Source: an uncultured Alteromonadaceae bacterium
GTDB taxonomy: Bacteria > Pseudomonadota > Gammaproteobacteria > Enterobacterales > Alteromonadaceae
DNA length: 32,338 bases
Reading direction: 5' to 3'
Assembly (NCBI GenBank): GCA_938085045.1
Contig: CALKGI010000234.1
Location: forward strand, 1 to 32,338
The translations under genes were made by a program, and so were the position numbers. The stretch's first letter is position 1. Every line of letters starts with the position of its first letter. The notes beneath the pieces were generated by a model that was given only the letters and a program-made list of their open reading frames with translations, was not told the origin of the DNA and made no database searches. Shown piece after piece: positions 16,330 to 24,345 of this stretch.

Positions 16330-17727
16330 ATGGGCGAATTAACTCAGCAAGAATCAGGTAAGACCTATGTTTTAGACACCAATATTTTACTCCACGAACC
16401 CTTTGCATTTTTATCCTTTCAAGAGCATGACGTTGTTATTCCAATGACGGTACTCGAAGAGCTCGATCACATTAAAGACCGCAACAAAGATGTCAGCCGG
16501 GATGCCCGTGTGGCCATTCGTGCACTGGAAGATATATTACGCGATGCCACGCCAGAGCAAATGCTTAAAGGTGCGGAATTGCCAACATCACCTGATGGCA
16601 CAAAGCCGACCGGCCATTTAATTATCATGAACGATTATCAGATGGAAAACGATATGTCGGGATTGCCCGGCGGCGAAAACGATAATCGCATCATCAATAG
16701 TGCGTTGGTGCTGCAAAAAAGCAAACCCAATCACATTGTGACGCTGGTGACCAAAGACATCAATATGCGCATTAAGGCCAAGGGCGCTGGACTTGACCAT
16801 GTTGAGGATTATCGCTCTGATCAGCTAATTGACGATGTGCAGTTTTTGTATAAAGGCTATTGTGAAATTGATGATGACTTTTGGTCAATGGTTAAAGACT
16901 GCGACAGTGAAACAGTTGGTCGTGATACCTATCACACCATCGACCGTTCGATATTTCCTCAAGCGTTTGCCAACGAGTTTTTACTCGATAAAACCCGCAG
17001 TTTTGCAGCCAGAGTGGTGGAGGTGACTCAGGATAAAATTAAGCTGCTAGACCTTGGTAGAGAGCGTTTGTTACATCGAACTGCTTGGGGTATCACGCCA
17101 AAAAATATTTATCAAGCGATGGCATTAAACGCGTTGCTTGACCCAGATTTAGATTTGGTGATTTTAACCGGCCCAGCAGGTTGTGGTAAAACCTTACTGG
17201 CACTGGCAGCAGCGTTGGAGTTAGTGATTGAGAAAGGCATTTACGACAAGGTGCTAGTGACTCGAAATACCCCCGAAATTGCTGAATCTATTGGTTTTTT
17301 ACCCGGAACCGAAGAAGAGAAGATGACACCTTGGTTGGCTGCCGTAACCGATACATTGGAGGTATTGCACAAGAACGACGAAAACCCGCACAGCAGTTTG
17401 AATTACATCATGGAAAAGGCCAATATCCAGTTTAAGTCGGTTAACTTTATGCGTGGACGCAGTATTCAAAATGCGATTGTTATTCTCGATGAAAGTCAAA
17501 ACCTCACGGCTTCGCAGTTAAAAACCATCATTACTCGCTGCGGTGAAGGGACCAAGATAATTTGCTCAGGCAATTTGGCACAAATCGACAGTAATTATTT
17601 GACCCCTGTGACCTCGGGTTTGACTTATATTGTCGAACGGTTCAAAGACTTTGAAGGCAGCGCGACTGTTAACCTGATTGGGGTTGTTCGTAGCCGCTTG
17701 GCTTCTTTTGCTGAGCTTAATCTGTGA
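16330..17727 (+). CDS. PIN-domain-PhoH-like ATPase fusion (PhoH2/YlaK type)
   Basis: A 465-residue cytosolic protein with two domains. The N-terminal PIN nuclease fold (about residues 10-150) has acidic positions in YVLDTNILLHEP, LEELD and the later TKDINMRIKAKG segment. The C-terminal PhoH NTPase (about residues 245-460) has Walker A GPAGCGKT and Walker B IVILDESQN. PIN-PhoH proteins are proposed RNA helicase/RNases, and in some bacteria they belong to toxin-antitoxin modules; no antitoxin gene is adjacent here. I chose ATG 16330 with AAGG upstream; an earlier ATG at 16312 lacks a good ribosome site. It is likely monocistronic, with a hairpin following at 17736. Confidence 0.92.
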   Translation: MGELTQQESGKTYVLDTNILLHEPFAFLSFQEHDVVIPMTVLEELDHIKDRNKDVSRDARVAIRALEDILRDATPEQMLKGAELPTSPDGTKPTGHLIIMNDYQMENDMSGLPGGENDNRIINSALVLQKSKPNHIVTLVTKDINMRIKAKGAGLDHVEDYRSDQLIDDVQFLYKGYCEIDDDFWSMVKDCDSETVGRDTYHTIDRSIFPQAFANEFLLDKTRSFAARVVEVTQDKIKLLDLGRERLLHRTAWGITPKNIYQAMALNALLDPDLDLVILTGPAGCGKTLLALAAALELVIEKGIYDKVLVTRNTPEIAESIGFLPGTEEEKMTPWLAAVTDTLEVLHKNDENPHSSLNYIMEKANIQFKSVNFMRGRSIQNAIVILDESQNLTASQLKTIITRCGEGTKIICSGNLAQIDSNYLTPVTSGLTYIVERFKDFEGSATVNLIGVVRSRLASFAELNL

Positions 17728-17735
17728 GTTTTGTT

Positions 17736-17753
17736 GGCAGGCGTTTGTCTGCC
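17736..17753 (+). terminator. Possible terminator after the PIN-PhoH gene
   Basis: GGCAGGC (17736-17742) pairs with GTCTGCC (17747-17753) with one G-T wobble and a GTTT loop, 8 nt after the stop codon. The downstream TTACATT is only partly T-rich. Confidence 0.4.
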
Positions 17754-17780
17754 TTACATTAAAAGCCTCACCACGGACTA

Positions 17781-17964
17781 ATACATGGATGTATTAAGGT
17801 AGGGCAATGCAGGAGCTATTGCCGAGACATGGAAGCACGGAGAAAGAAAAGGCGAAAAGATAATTAAAAGCGTGAAGTAGAACTTGGTCTATTATTTAAT
17901 CCTTTTTTTATCTTTTGTCCCGGCATTAACTCCATGAACCTCTGCGTCTCCGTGCCTCCGTGTG
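17781..17964. repeat. Inverted-repeat-rich intergenic element with CTCCGTG-type motifs
   Basis: This stretch does not look coding. It contains AATACAT-gg-ATGTATT (17780-17795), GGCAAT (17813-17818 region) mirrored by ATTGCC, and a longer split inverted repeat: GCACGGAGA (17835-17843) with TCTCCGTGC (17947-17955), and inside it AAAAGATAA (17855-17863) with TTATCTTTT (17908-17916). The right end reads as tandem 'gtctccgtg cctccgtg'. Similar CACGGAG/CTCCGTG intergenic sequences occur in many bacterial genomes, so I regard this as a dispersed repeat, possibly a remnant of a mobile element. The boundaries are approximate. Confidence 0.5.
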
Positions 17965-18001
17965 AAGCTCTTGACCTTAGTCTTAACTCCCCCTCCCAAA
18001 C

Positions 18002-18958
18002 TCAGAACATCTCGTAAGTAAACTGCAACCCATCAATAAAAAACTCAGACTGTTTTCCTATCTTCCCAAAAGGCAACATCGCAGGGCCTGTCGGTTCTGC
18101 GAGTATGTATTCGCGGTCTTTGAGTCTTATCCATTTGTCATTTTTACGATGGGTCATCTGAACACCTATCAGTGCATGGTTGGGCATATAAATAATGACG
18201 ACTTTTACCCGTGGAAACATGGCGTTGAGCATGTTGGCCATTAAGGTGACTTTGCTGTCACAGTCTCCTTGGTTGTTGTTCAATAACCTCAGTGGCGGGC
18301 TGAATCCTGCGCCGTGGGATTCGCGCCGAGATTCTAGGGTTGAGTAGGGGATGCTTTGAATAAAAGCCAAAATGTACTCAGCGACTTGTCTGCCGCGTAA
18401 GTTAGGGTTAGCTTCCATTATGGCCTGAGTCAGTGGCAGAATATCTTTGCGACTTTCCATGGCAAATCGTACGTGGTCTGGTTTAACGCCTGTTTTGCCA
18501 AATTTGTCGGTTAGTATGTTGTAGTAAGCTTTTTTTAAAATTTTAGCTTCGGTTTTATTTTGAACATCAATGAGCATTTTCTCTGCTTTGTCTAGCAGGT
18601 CCTGGTTCTTACTTTTGACGCTAATGCTGTAGGTTGAATTTCTTTCGATAAAATTGATATCAACTTTTCTACGGTCTATTTTGGCGGCGGCTTTTTTTAA
18701 CGCGACCAATATGGTTTTTTTCACCCGGCTTGGCTGGTAACCTTTAAAGTTGCGAAAACGACTGAACATCGTTTTGTTTTCGAAGGTAAAAGCCAGATTC
18801 TGTTTTTTATCATTGATGTCTAACCAACGGTATTTGAAGTGAGTTTGACCATCAACGGTTTCTTTTTTGAAAGATAATTGCTGGGCACCAGATTGGGTTG
18901 CCATAAACAACAATATCAAAGCTAACAGGTAATTATTCATTCTCATCAATCTATACAT
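18002..18958 (-). CDS. Secreted transglutaminase-like (cysteine hydrolase fold) protein
   Basis: A 318-residue protein with an N-terminal signal peptide (hydrophobic core about residues 10-20, possible cleavage after QSGA). The C-terminal half looks like a transglutaminase/papain-like core: Cys233 in NNQGDCDSKVTLMANML, His261 in MPNHALIGV and Glu288 in LAEPTGP give a plausible Cys-His-acid triad in the right order. The N-terminal half is Lys-rich, with no recognised domain. It is therefore probably a periplasmic or secreted cysteine protease or amidase-like enzyme; the substrate is unknown. It starts 4 bp after the upstream receiver gene and is the last gene of a four-gene signalling operon, suggesting an output or sensor-processing role. 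It is not a clear LapG homologue. Confidence 0.75.
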   Translation of the reverse strand: MYRLMRMNNYLLALILLFMATQSGAQQLSFKKETVDGQTHFKYRWLDINDKKQNLAFTFENKTMFSRFRNFKGYQPSRVKKTILVALKKAAAKIDRRKVDINFIERNSTYSISVKSKNQDLLDKAEKMLIDVQNKTEAKILKKAYYNILTDKFGKTGVKPDHVRFAMESRKDILPLTQAIMEANPNLRGRQVAEYILAFIQSIPYSTLESRRESHGAGFSPPLRLLNNNQGDCDSKVTLMANMLNAMFPRVKVVIIYMPNHALIGVQMTHRKNDKWIRLKDREYILAEPTGPAMLPFGKIGKQSEFFIDGLQFTYEMF

Positions 18959-18962
18959 GTCT

Positions 18963-19394
18963 CTATACGGGTAGCTCTACAATGCGCCAATAGTGGTCAA
19001 TCAATTTTAGTGCGCTAATAAACCCTTCTTCAAGATTTGATTTGACCATGTAACCTGCGACATTATGTTTAAAGGCGGCAATTCTGTCTTGCTCGGCTTT
19101 TGATGTGGTTAAGATAAATACGATGGAATCTTTTAAGTCTTCATCATTTCGAATCACCTCTAGGAATTCCAAGCCATTCATTCGTGGCATGTTGATATCG
19201 AGTAGGATGATGTAGGGCTTATTGATAAACAGCTCTTCTTTGCGACGTAATAATTCCAGCGCTTCAATCCCATCTTTGACTCGGTGCATAGGATTGGCTA
19301 TTTTTAGTTTTCTCATCGCTCGAGAAATGCCTTTGGCATCAATATCGTCATCTTCGACGACGATTATTTCGACCGCTTTTGTATTGGTTGGCAT
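18963..19394 (-). CDS. Single-domain response regulator (Rcp1-like receiver)
   Basis: A 143-residue stand-alone receiver. It has the acidic cluster VVEDDDIDA (residues 12-20), phosphoacceptor Asp66 (IILLDINMPRMNG), Thr96/Thr97 (FILTTSK) and Lys118 (YMVKSN). The pattern EDDDIDA...RAMRKL...H.VKDGIEALE and the long loop before the phosphoacceptor match Rcp1-type receivers that partner with phytochrome-type or other hybrid kinases. There is no output domain, so it probably acts by protein contact or in a phosphorelay. It lies 29 bp after the GGDEF-EAL gene and 4 bp before the transglutaminase-like gene, in an operon whose kinase is encoded at 21077-22858. Confidence 0.92.
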   Translation of the reverse strand: MPTNTKAVEIIVVEDDDIDAKGISRAMRKLKIANPMHRVKDGIEALELLRRKEELFINKPYIILLDINMPRMNGLEFLEVIRNDEDLKDSIVFILTTSKAEQDRIAAFKHNVAGYMVKSNLEEGFISALKLIDHYWRIVELPV

Positions 19395-19423
19395 AGTTAA
19401 ACCTCTGTTACTTTGGTGTTCGA

Positions 19424-21073
19424 TTAGATTAGATTTTGCGGTTTTGCGAAAAAATAACCTTGCGCAAAATCTGTTTTGTTCTGTGCTAAAAAGTCGAGCT
19501 GTTGAGGTTGTTCAACGCCTTCGGCGATAACCCTTAAGTTGAGGTTATGAGCCAGTGTGATGATAGACTTTATCAACCCTTCTACTTTTTTGTTGATGCC
19601 TATATCGGCAATTAATGGAGGGGGAATTTTTAGAAAATCAATGGGCAGCCGGGTTAAGTTTTGCAATGATGAGGCGCCGCTAGCAAAATCATCTATGGCA
19701 ATCATGATGCCCAGACTGCGTATTTTTTGCAACAGTTGGGCGGTATGTTCAGGATTTTCGTGCACGATACTTTCGTCAATATCGAGTACCAATTGGTGTT
19801 TGTTTAACTTATTTTGCTCAGACAATTGGCATAATTCATCATAAAATCGTTTCGATTTTACTCCGCATGACGATACGTTGATGTTAATCATCGCGCCCGG
19901 TTTGTGTGCGGGTTCTTTACAAGCCATGTTTAGTACATGGCTGTCGATTATATTAATTAAACCGTTATCTATGGCGATTGGGAGAAATTGCAACGGTGTT
20001 TTCTCACCTAACGCAGGACTGTTCCAGCGGATAAATGCTTCGTTGCCCATTGTTTTGCCTGTTTTGAGTTCAACAAGTGGTTGGTAGTGTAAATACAATT
20101 CGTCGCGCTCTAGGGCGAGGCGTAAAGCGCTTTCCATATTTGCCTGCTCAGATACCTGTTGTTGCATATGGATTGAATAGAATTTGTAGTCGTTGCGGCC
20201 ACCTGTTTTGGCTGCATACATTGCGGTGTCGGCAGCTTTGATAAGTGCATCGCTGTTCATGCCACACTTGGGAAAAGTGGCGATGCCGATGCTACATCCT
20301 ACTGTTAATTGGTGGTGTGAGCACTGATGGGGGCAGTCCATTTCCAGCAGGATTTTTTCGGCAATTTTGGCAGCATTGGCTGCACTTTTAATGTTTTCAA
20401 GCACCACGGCAAATTCATCTCCGCCAAGGCGGCCTACCATATCAATGTCACGAACGGCCTTTTGCAGTCGGTTGCTGACACTAATCAACAATTGGTCACC
20501 TGTTGCATGGCCCATGGTGTCGTTGATTTGTTTAAAGTTATCTAAATCAATAAACATCACCGCTAGCATTTCGTTGCGCCGATGAGCATTAGACAAAGTG
20601 GATACTAGGTGGTCAATGAACAGTTCACGATTGGCTAGGCCTGTTAACGAATCATACTTGGCCAATGTCAGTAATTGTTGTTGCAGGGTTCTGCGCTCTT
20701 TCGCATAACGGATGGCGCGCAGTAAAAACTTTTCATTGATTTCGCTTTTGATCAGAAAATCTTGAGCGCCGTGTTCAAGGCACTTAAGCATCAGTGCTTC
20801 GTCGTCCATACCACTTAACATCAATACAGGCATGTTTAATAGGTTTTCTTTATTCATAATGGCCAGTACTTCTAGACCTGTCATGTTGGCAAGGCGATAA
20901 TCAAGCAGTACCACATCAAAGCTGAATTCTTTGAGTTTGGCTAAGCCTTTTTCGCCAGTCTCGGCAATGGTTATTTCATGACTTATAACGGACTTTGAAA
21001 GCTGACGTAAGACAGCGGTACGGTCCAATTTGTCATCATCTATTAGTAGAATATTGAGCCTATTTTGATTCAA
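19424..21073 (-). CDS. Response regulator with REC, GGDEF and degenerate EAL domains
   Basis: A 549-residue soluble c-di-GMP signalling protein. REC: residues 6-122 with phosphoacceptor Asp58 (LLDYRLANMTG) and Lys109. GGDEF: residues 138-298, active-site GGDEF at 217-221 and an RxxD inhibitory site (RDID, 208-211), so diguanylate cyclase activity is likely. EAL: residues 312-549 but degenerate: EAF for EAL (345-347), DIDES for the usual EITES (431-435) and KIP for KID (482-484, Asp to Pro). DDF, Asn399, Glu518 and Gln538 remain. I infer a phosphorylation-controlled cyclase with a probably inactive or merely c-di-GMP-binding EAL domain. It starts 3 bp after the kinase gene. Confidence 0.93.
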   Translation of the reverse strand: MNQNRLNILLIDDDKLDRTAVLRQLSKSVISHEITIAETGEKGLAKLKEFSFDVVLLDYRLANMTGLEVLAIMNKENLLNMPVLMLSGMDDEALMLKCLEHGAQDFLIKSEINEKFLLRAIRYAKERRTLQQQLLTLAKYDSLTGLANRELFIDHLVSTLSNAHRRNEMLAVMFIDLDNFKQINDTMGHATGDQLLISVSNRLQKAVRDIDMVGRLGGDEFAVVLENIKSAANAAKIAEKILLEMDCPHQCSHHQLTVGCSIGIATFPKCGMNSDALIKAADTAMYAAKTGGRNDYKFYSIHMQQQVSEQANMESALRLALERDELYLHYQPLVELKTGKTMGNEAFIRWNSPALGEKTPLQFLPIAIDNGLINIIDSHVLNMACKEPAHKPGAMININVSSCGVKSKRFYDELCQLSEQNKLNKHQLVLDIDESIVHENPEHTAQLLQKIRSLGIMIAIDDFASGASSLQNLTRLPIDFLKIPPPLIADIGINKKVEGLIKSIITLAHNLNLRVIAEGVEQPQQLDFLAQNKTDFAQGYFFAKPQNLI

Positions 21074-21076
21074 TGC

Positions 21077-22858
21077 TTACTTTTCCTCGTTGACTTGAAT
21101 GATGATTTTTGGCCAGTAAACACTGAAACAAGCACCTTTGCCATCTTCGGATTGAACTTCAATGCGCCCACCATGGTGGCTCATTATCTTTTTGATTATC
21201 GCCAACCCCATGCCACTGCCTTCTACTTCATCACGAGGTTTTAAGGTTTGGAATAAGTCGAAAATTTTGTCGTGGTAAGCACCATCTATTCCGGGTCCGT
21301 CATCGGATACTTTAAAACAATAGTGTGGGTCGGCGTCAGTGACGGTTACTGTGATGATACCTGAGCTTTTATCATGATGTTTGATGGCGTTACTGAACAA
21401 GTTGCGAAAAACCTGTTCAAAGGGCGCATTAAGCGTGTTAAATGTTGGGAATTCGCCTTTAAGTTGCAATTCAAACTTACTGGGCGCAGATACCATGTCG
21501 TAGAGGAAAAGTAATTGTTGTTTGCTGTCTATTTTCCTAAATTGTTCATCGCCGCGTCCAACTCGGGCATAGGCCAGTAGGTCATCAAGTAGGTTTTCCA
21601 TTCGCAGTATTCGGCTAGCCATCAATTCAAGGTGTTCGTCGGTGGCTTCTTTGTCATCAATGTCTTCACCAATCCAAGTGACCAATTGACTGATGCCCCG
21701 TAGCGGTGATTTTAAATCATGTGAGGCAACATACGAAAATTGTTCAAGGTCGTGGTTAGAGCGTTGTAAATCAACCGTTTTATCTTTTAACTCGCGAGTC
21801 ATTTCATCGGCATAAAATAATGCCAGTCGGTTAGCTCGGGTAAGGAACAGAAAAAGTGCTAGTAACAAGGCGTCGATGACAATACCGCCAAATAAAATAA
21901 TATAAGGTTGAGTGTTAGCAGATGCTTTGTTGAAGTCGACATTTGACCAAATTTCAAAGGACCAATTTCGGCCATATAGCGGCACCGGGACGCTTTTGCT
22001 GAACATAGGTTTGTGCTTGAGGTTACTGCCATCTTCATACAACAAGGTATTCTCATCGCTGATTTTAACACTGACATGCCTATTTTGTTGGGCCAGCGTA
22101 CCTTGCATTAGTTTTTCCATGATAAAGGGTGCATAGGTGACGCCGACAATAGTGTTACGGCGTGCGTCGATATCCTGAGGTTTTTGGCCATTTTTATAAA
22201 ATGGGGCGTAAAACAAGAACCCGGGGGTTTTCTTATCATCCTGAACCAGCGTGATAGGGCCTGTCATTTGCGCTTCACCGCTGTCTCTGGCTTTTTTGAT
22301 GGAGCTGTAACGATTGGTTTCAAACGCCATATCAAGACCAATGGCTTTGGTATTGGTGCTGGCAGGCTCTATGTAGGTAATGGGCCAGTACTCGGCTTCA
22401 TTATGCTCTGGGTGAAGTTTATATCCGGGCCTGCTGCTGGTTTCTTTGGCCATGTAGGCGGGCATCTGTTCTTTTTGTACGTTGAATATGACCCCGATAC
22501 CATTGATGCCTGGGTAGGTTTTGACGATTTGCAAGCTATTGGCATAAGCAAGCCATTGTTTGTCGTTGATTTCGCCTTTGTTCATGTCAATCATCGACAC
22601 GCCGCCCCAAAGTGCGTTTTCATATAGCTCCATTCGCTCTTTTACTAACTCTATGGTTTGGTCGGCCTCACGCTCAAATTGCCCTTGAATTTTCTCATGC
22701 AGCTGTTCTTTGGAAAAATACCAAGCACCTGTGGTTAGCAACAATGACAAGACTATGACGAGCCAATGGATTGCATGGAGCTTTCCGGCGTGGATAAGTT
22801 TTTGTCTATGTTCAGACCCTACTGTCTTATCTATTTGATTTTCTTTAGAATTTAGCAA
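21077..22858 (-). CDS. CHASE-domain membrane histidine kinase
   Basis: A 593-residue inner-membrane sensor kinase. TM1 is at about residues 30-49. A periplasmic CHASE-like domain (about 75-250: GVSMIDMNKG, YPGINGIGVIFNV, and the later MTGPITLV and PGFLFYAPFY) precedes TM2 at about 319-340. Then come HisKA with His380 (YVASHDLKSPLRG) and HATPase_c with NLFSNAIKHH, VSDDGPGID and GSGMGLAI. CHASE domains bind small extracellular ligands such as cytokinin-like compounds or peptides; the ligand here is unknown. The HisKA type (phytochrome-like) suits the Rcp1-like receiver two genes downstream. It is the first gene of the operon; the region 22859-22981 upstream carries only the hairpin of the next unit. 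Confidence 0.92.
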   Translation of the reverse strand: MLNSKENQIDKTVGSEHRQKLIHAGKLHAIHWLVIVLSLLLTTGAWYFSKEQLHEKIQGQFEREADQTIELVKERMELYENALWGGVSMIDMNKGEINDKQWLAYANSLQIVKTYPGINGIGVIFNVQKEQMPAYMAKETSSRPGYKLHPEHNEAEYWPITYIEPASTNTKAIGLDMAFETNRYSSIKKARDSGEAQMTGPITLVQDDKKTPGFLFYAPFYKNGQKPQDIDARRNTIVGVTYAPFIMEKLMQGTLAQQNRHVSVKISDENTLLYEDGSNLKHKPMFSKSVPVPLYGRNWSFEIWSNVDFNKASANTQPYIILFGGIVIDALLLALFLFLTRANRLALFYADEMTRELKDKTVDLQRSNHDLEQFSYVASHDLKSPLRGISQLVTWIGEDIDDKEATDEHLELMASRILRMENLLDDLLAYARVGRGDEQFRKIDSKQQLLFLYDMVSAPSKFELQLKGEFPTFNTLNAPFEQVFRNLFSNAIKHHDKSSGIITVTVTDADPHYCFKVSDDGPGIDGAYHDKIFDLFQTLKPRDEVEGSGMGLAIIKKIMSHHGGRIEVQSEDGKGACFSVYWPKIIIQVNEEK

Positions 22859-22954
22859 AGTTATGGGACGCTAGAAGGTTAGGATATGGGATGAATCAAG
22901 CTTAGCATAAATGTAAGAAGCTGCATGGTGAGCGGTTAATAAGTGGCATGATTT

Positions 22955-22972
22955 GGGGGCTTGAACGCCCCC
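22955..22972 (-). terminator. GC-rich hairpin after the choice-of-anchor H gene
   Basis: GGGGGC (22955-22960) and GCCCCC (22967-22972) form a perfect 6-bp GC stem with a 6-nt loop, 9 nt after the stop codon at 22982. No T-run follows on the minus strand, so termination efficiency is uncertain. Confidence 0.5.
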
Positions 22973-22981
22973 GGGTTAAGT

Positions 22982-24211
22982 TTATTTTCTTGTTATACGT
23001 GCTCTGCGTGCCCAAGCTAGCAATACCATAGCCAGTAATACCACAGGCCCACCCATGTTGCCGCCACTGCTTTCAACAGTTGATGTAGTTCTGGTGCTGG
23101 TTGGCACCGGCGTAGGAATGATTTCATAACTGAAGTCTTCAAGCGGCAAAGCATATAGTGAGTCGTGATGTTCAGGTAACAATTCCATCATGGTGTGGTG
23201 ACTATTTGCATCGACTATCAGTACTTTTACGTAGTAAGTCCCCGGTGCATGACCACTAAGCAACTCAAATTCCCAGTGTTTTTTGTCGGTGGCATCATTT
23301 TCATTCACAATGAAGTGGTCACTGGTGTAAAGCGGTTGCCAATTGTAGTTGTCGTCGCTGATGTATAACTCGGCATAAACATCTTTTGAGCCGTAGTTTA
23401 CGTCGATATCTAGGTCGATATTGAACTCATGATAAAAACCATCGCCATCGCTGTCAGTCTCAAGCCAGGTGCTGGTAGAGAATAGGGTTAGATATTGTTC
23501 AGCACTGTATTCATAGTCGACGCTTTCTAAGGTCAAATAGCCCATTTGTGGTGCATCGTACTTGTCGACATAGGCGACAGATTGATGGTCATAAGCATCA
23601 AACAATTCAATCGATAAGTCATATCCATCAGCCATCCAATTAGTGGTTAAAATGGTGTCTACCTGATGGGTGTCGCTGGTTGACTCGCCATATAGGTCAA
23701 AATTATCAGTGACGTAATACTCTGTGATGATACCGTTAGGGTCGGTAAGGCTTAAGACGGCGTAGACATCCATATGATCAAAGTGAGTGTCGGCGTCAAA
23801 GTCAATTACCATGTGGTTGAAGTAGCCATTATGGTTGGGGTCATCAAACAAAGAGATGTCAACCGAATAGAACCATACATCATGGTTGCTGGCAGTTTTG
23901 TTGGCCGGGTTTACTTGCGTATTTGCAGAGCGCTTTTTAGCTGATTGCTTTTCTAATGCTTTAGGAATGAGACCTTTGTGTTCGATACCACTCTTGTTGG
24001 CTGAATTGGCGGATTGACTCAGCACTTTAGATACTGATTTGGCCGTTTTAGCCTCTGCATTTGGCTTAACTGCAATTTTAGTTTTGGCTGTTATTTGAGT
24101 GGGGGTAGTTTCGGTTACTACGACTGTTTGCGAGGCCAAAGCTTGGGGTATAAGCACGGTGGCGCAAAGTAATAGAGTTTTAAGTATGTTGTTGACTGAG
24201 ATTGTGCTCAT
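22982..24211 (-). CDS. Choice-of-anchor H family surface protein with GlyGly-CTERM tail
   Basis: A 409-residue exported protein. Signal peptide at residues 1-27, then a Lys/Ala/Ser-rich low-complexity linker to about 107. Two related beta-rich repeats of about 120 residues follow (about 114-234 and 242-363), each with an Asp/Asn-rich loop (DDPNHNGYFNH; DSDGDGFYHEF), a V-Y-A strand and an L-x-L-E/D...YE end. After a Pro/Thr linker the C-terminus is SSGGNMGG, a hydrophobic helix and RRARITRK: a GlyGly-CTERM signal, known to be processed by rhombosortase for surface anchoring. Start ATG 24211 has GAAGG 8 nt upstream; a GTG three codons earlier is possible. The loops may bind calcium (inference). 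The role is unknown. Confidence 0.85.
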   Translation of the reverse strand: MSTISVNNILKTLLLCATVLIPQALASQTVVVTETTPTQITAKTKIAVKPNAEAKTAKSVSKVLSQSANSANKSGIEHKGLIPKALEKQSAKKRSANTQVNPANKTASNHDVWFYSVDISLFDDPNHNGYFNHMVIDFDADTHFDHMDVYAVLSLTDPNGIITEYYVTDNFDLYGESTSDTHQVDTILTTNWMADGYDLSIELFDAYDHQSVAYVDKYDAPQMGYLTLESVDYEYSAEQYLTLFSTSTWLETDSDGDGFYHEFNIDLDIDVNYGSKDVYAELYISDDNYNWQPLYTSDHFIVNENDATDKKHWEFELLSGHAPGTYYVKVLIVDANSHHTMMELLPEHHDSLYALPLEDFSYEIIPTPVPTSTRTTSTVESSGGNMGGPVVLLAMVLLAWARRARITRK

Positions 24212-24298
24212 GGTTTTCACCTTCGCTTTGATTTGACGCCATTTAAACCCATTGGCGCTGAATCAAACCTGAACAACTCAAATCTAATCAATTAAGTG

Positions 24299-24327
24299 AT
24301 GGGCATTTTAATTTGTAAAATGCCCAT
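24299..24327 (-). terminator. Hairpin after the 2OG oxygenase gene
   Basis: ATGGGCATTTT (24299-24309) and AAAATGCCCAT (24317-24327) form a perfect 11-bp stem with a 7-nt loop, 18 nt after the oxygenase stop. The T-rich part is inside the stem rather than after it, so it may be an atypical terminator or a 3'-end stabiliser. Confidence 0.55.
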
Positions 24328-24345
24328 AAAGGGTTGGCTTTGCTA

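Noticed and set aside
16330-17727. Toxin-antitoxin module around the PIN-PhoH gene
   Set aside because: No small antitoxin gene overlaps or precedes it; the upstream DNA is a divergent promoter region with rapA.
18002-18958. LapG periplasmic protease as the identity of the transglutaminase-like protein
   Set aside because: The Cys/His/acid order fits the superfamily, but I do not see the LapG sequence pattern, and no LapD-type membrane protein is adjacent.
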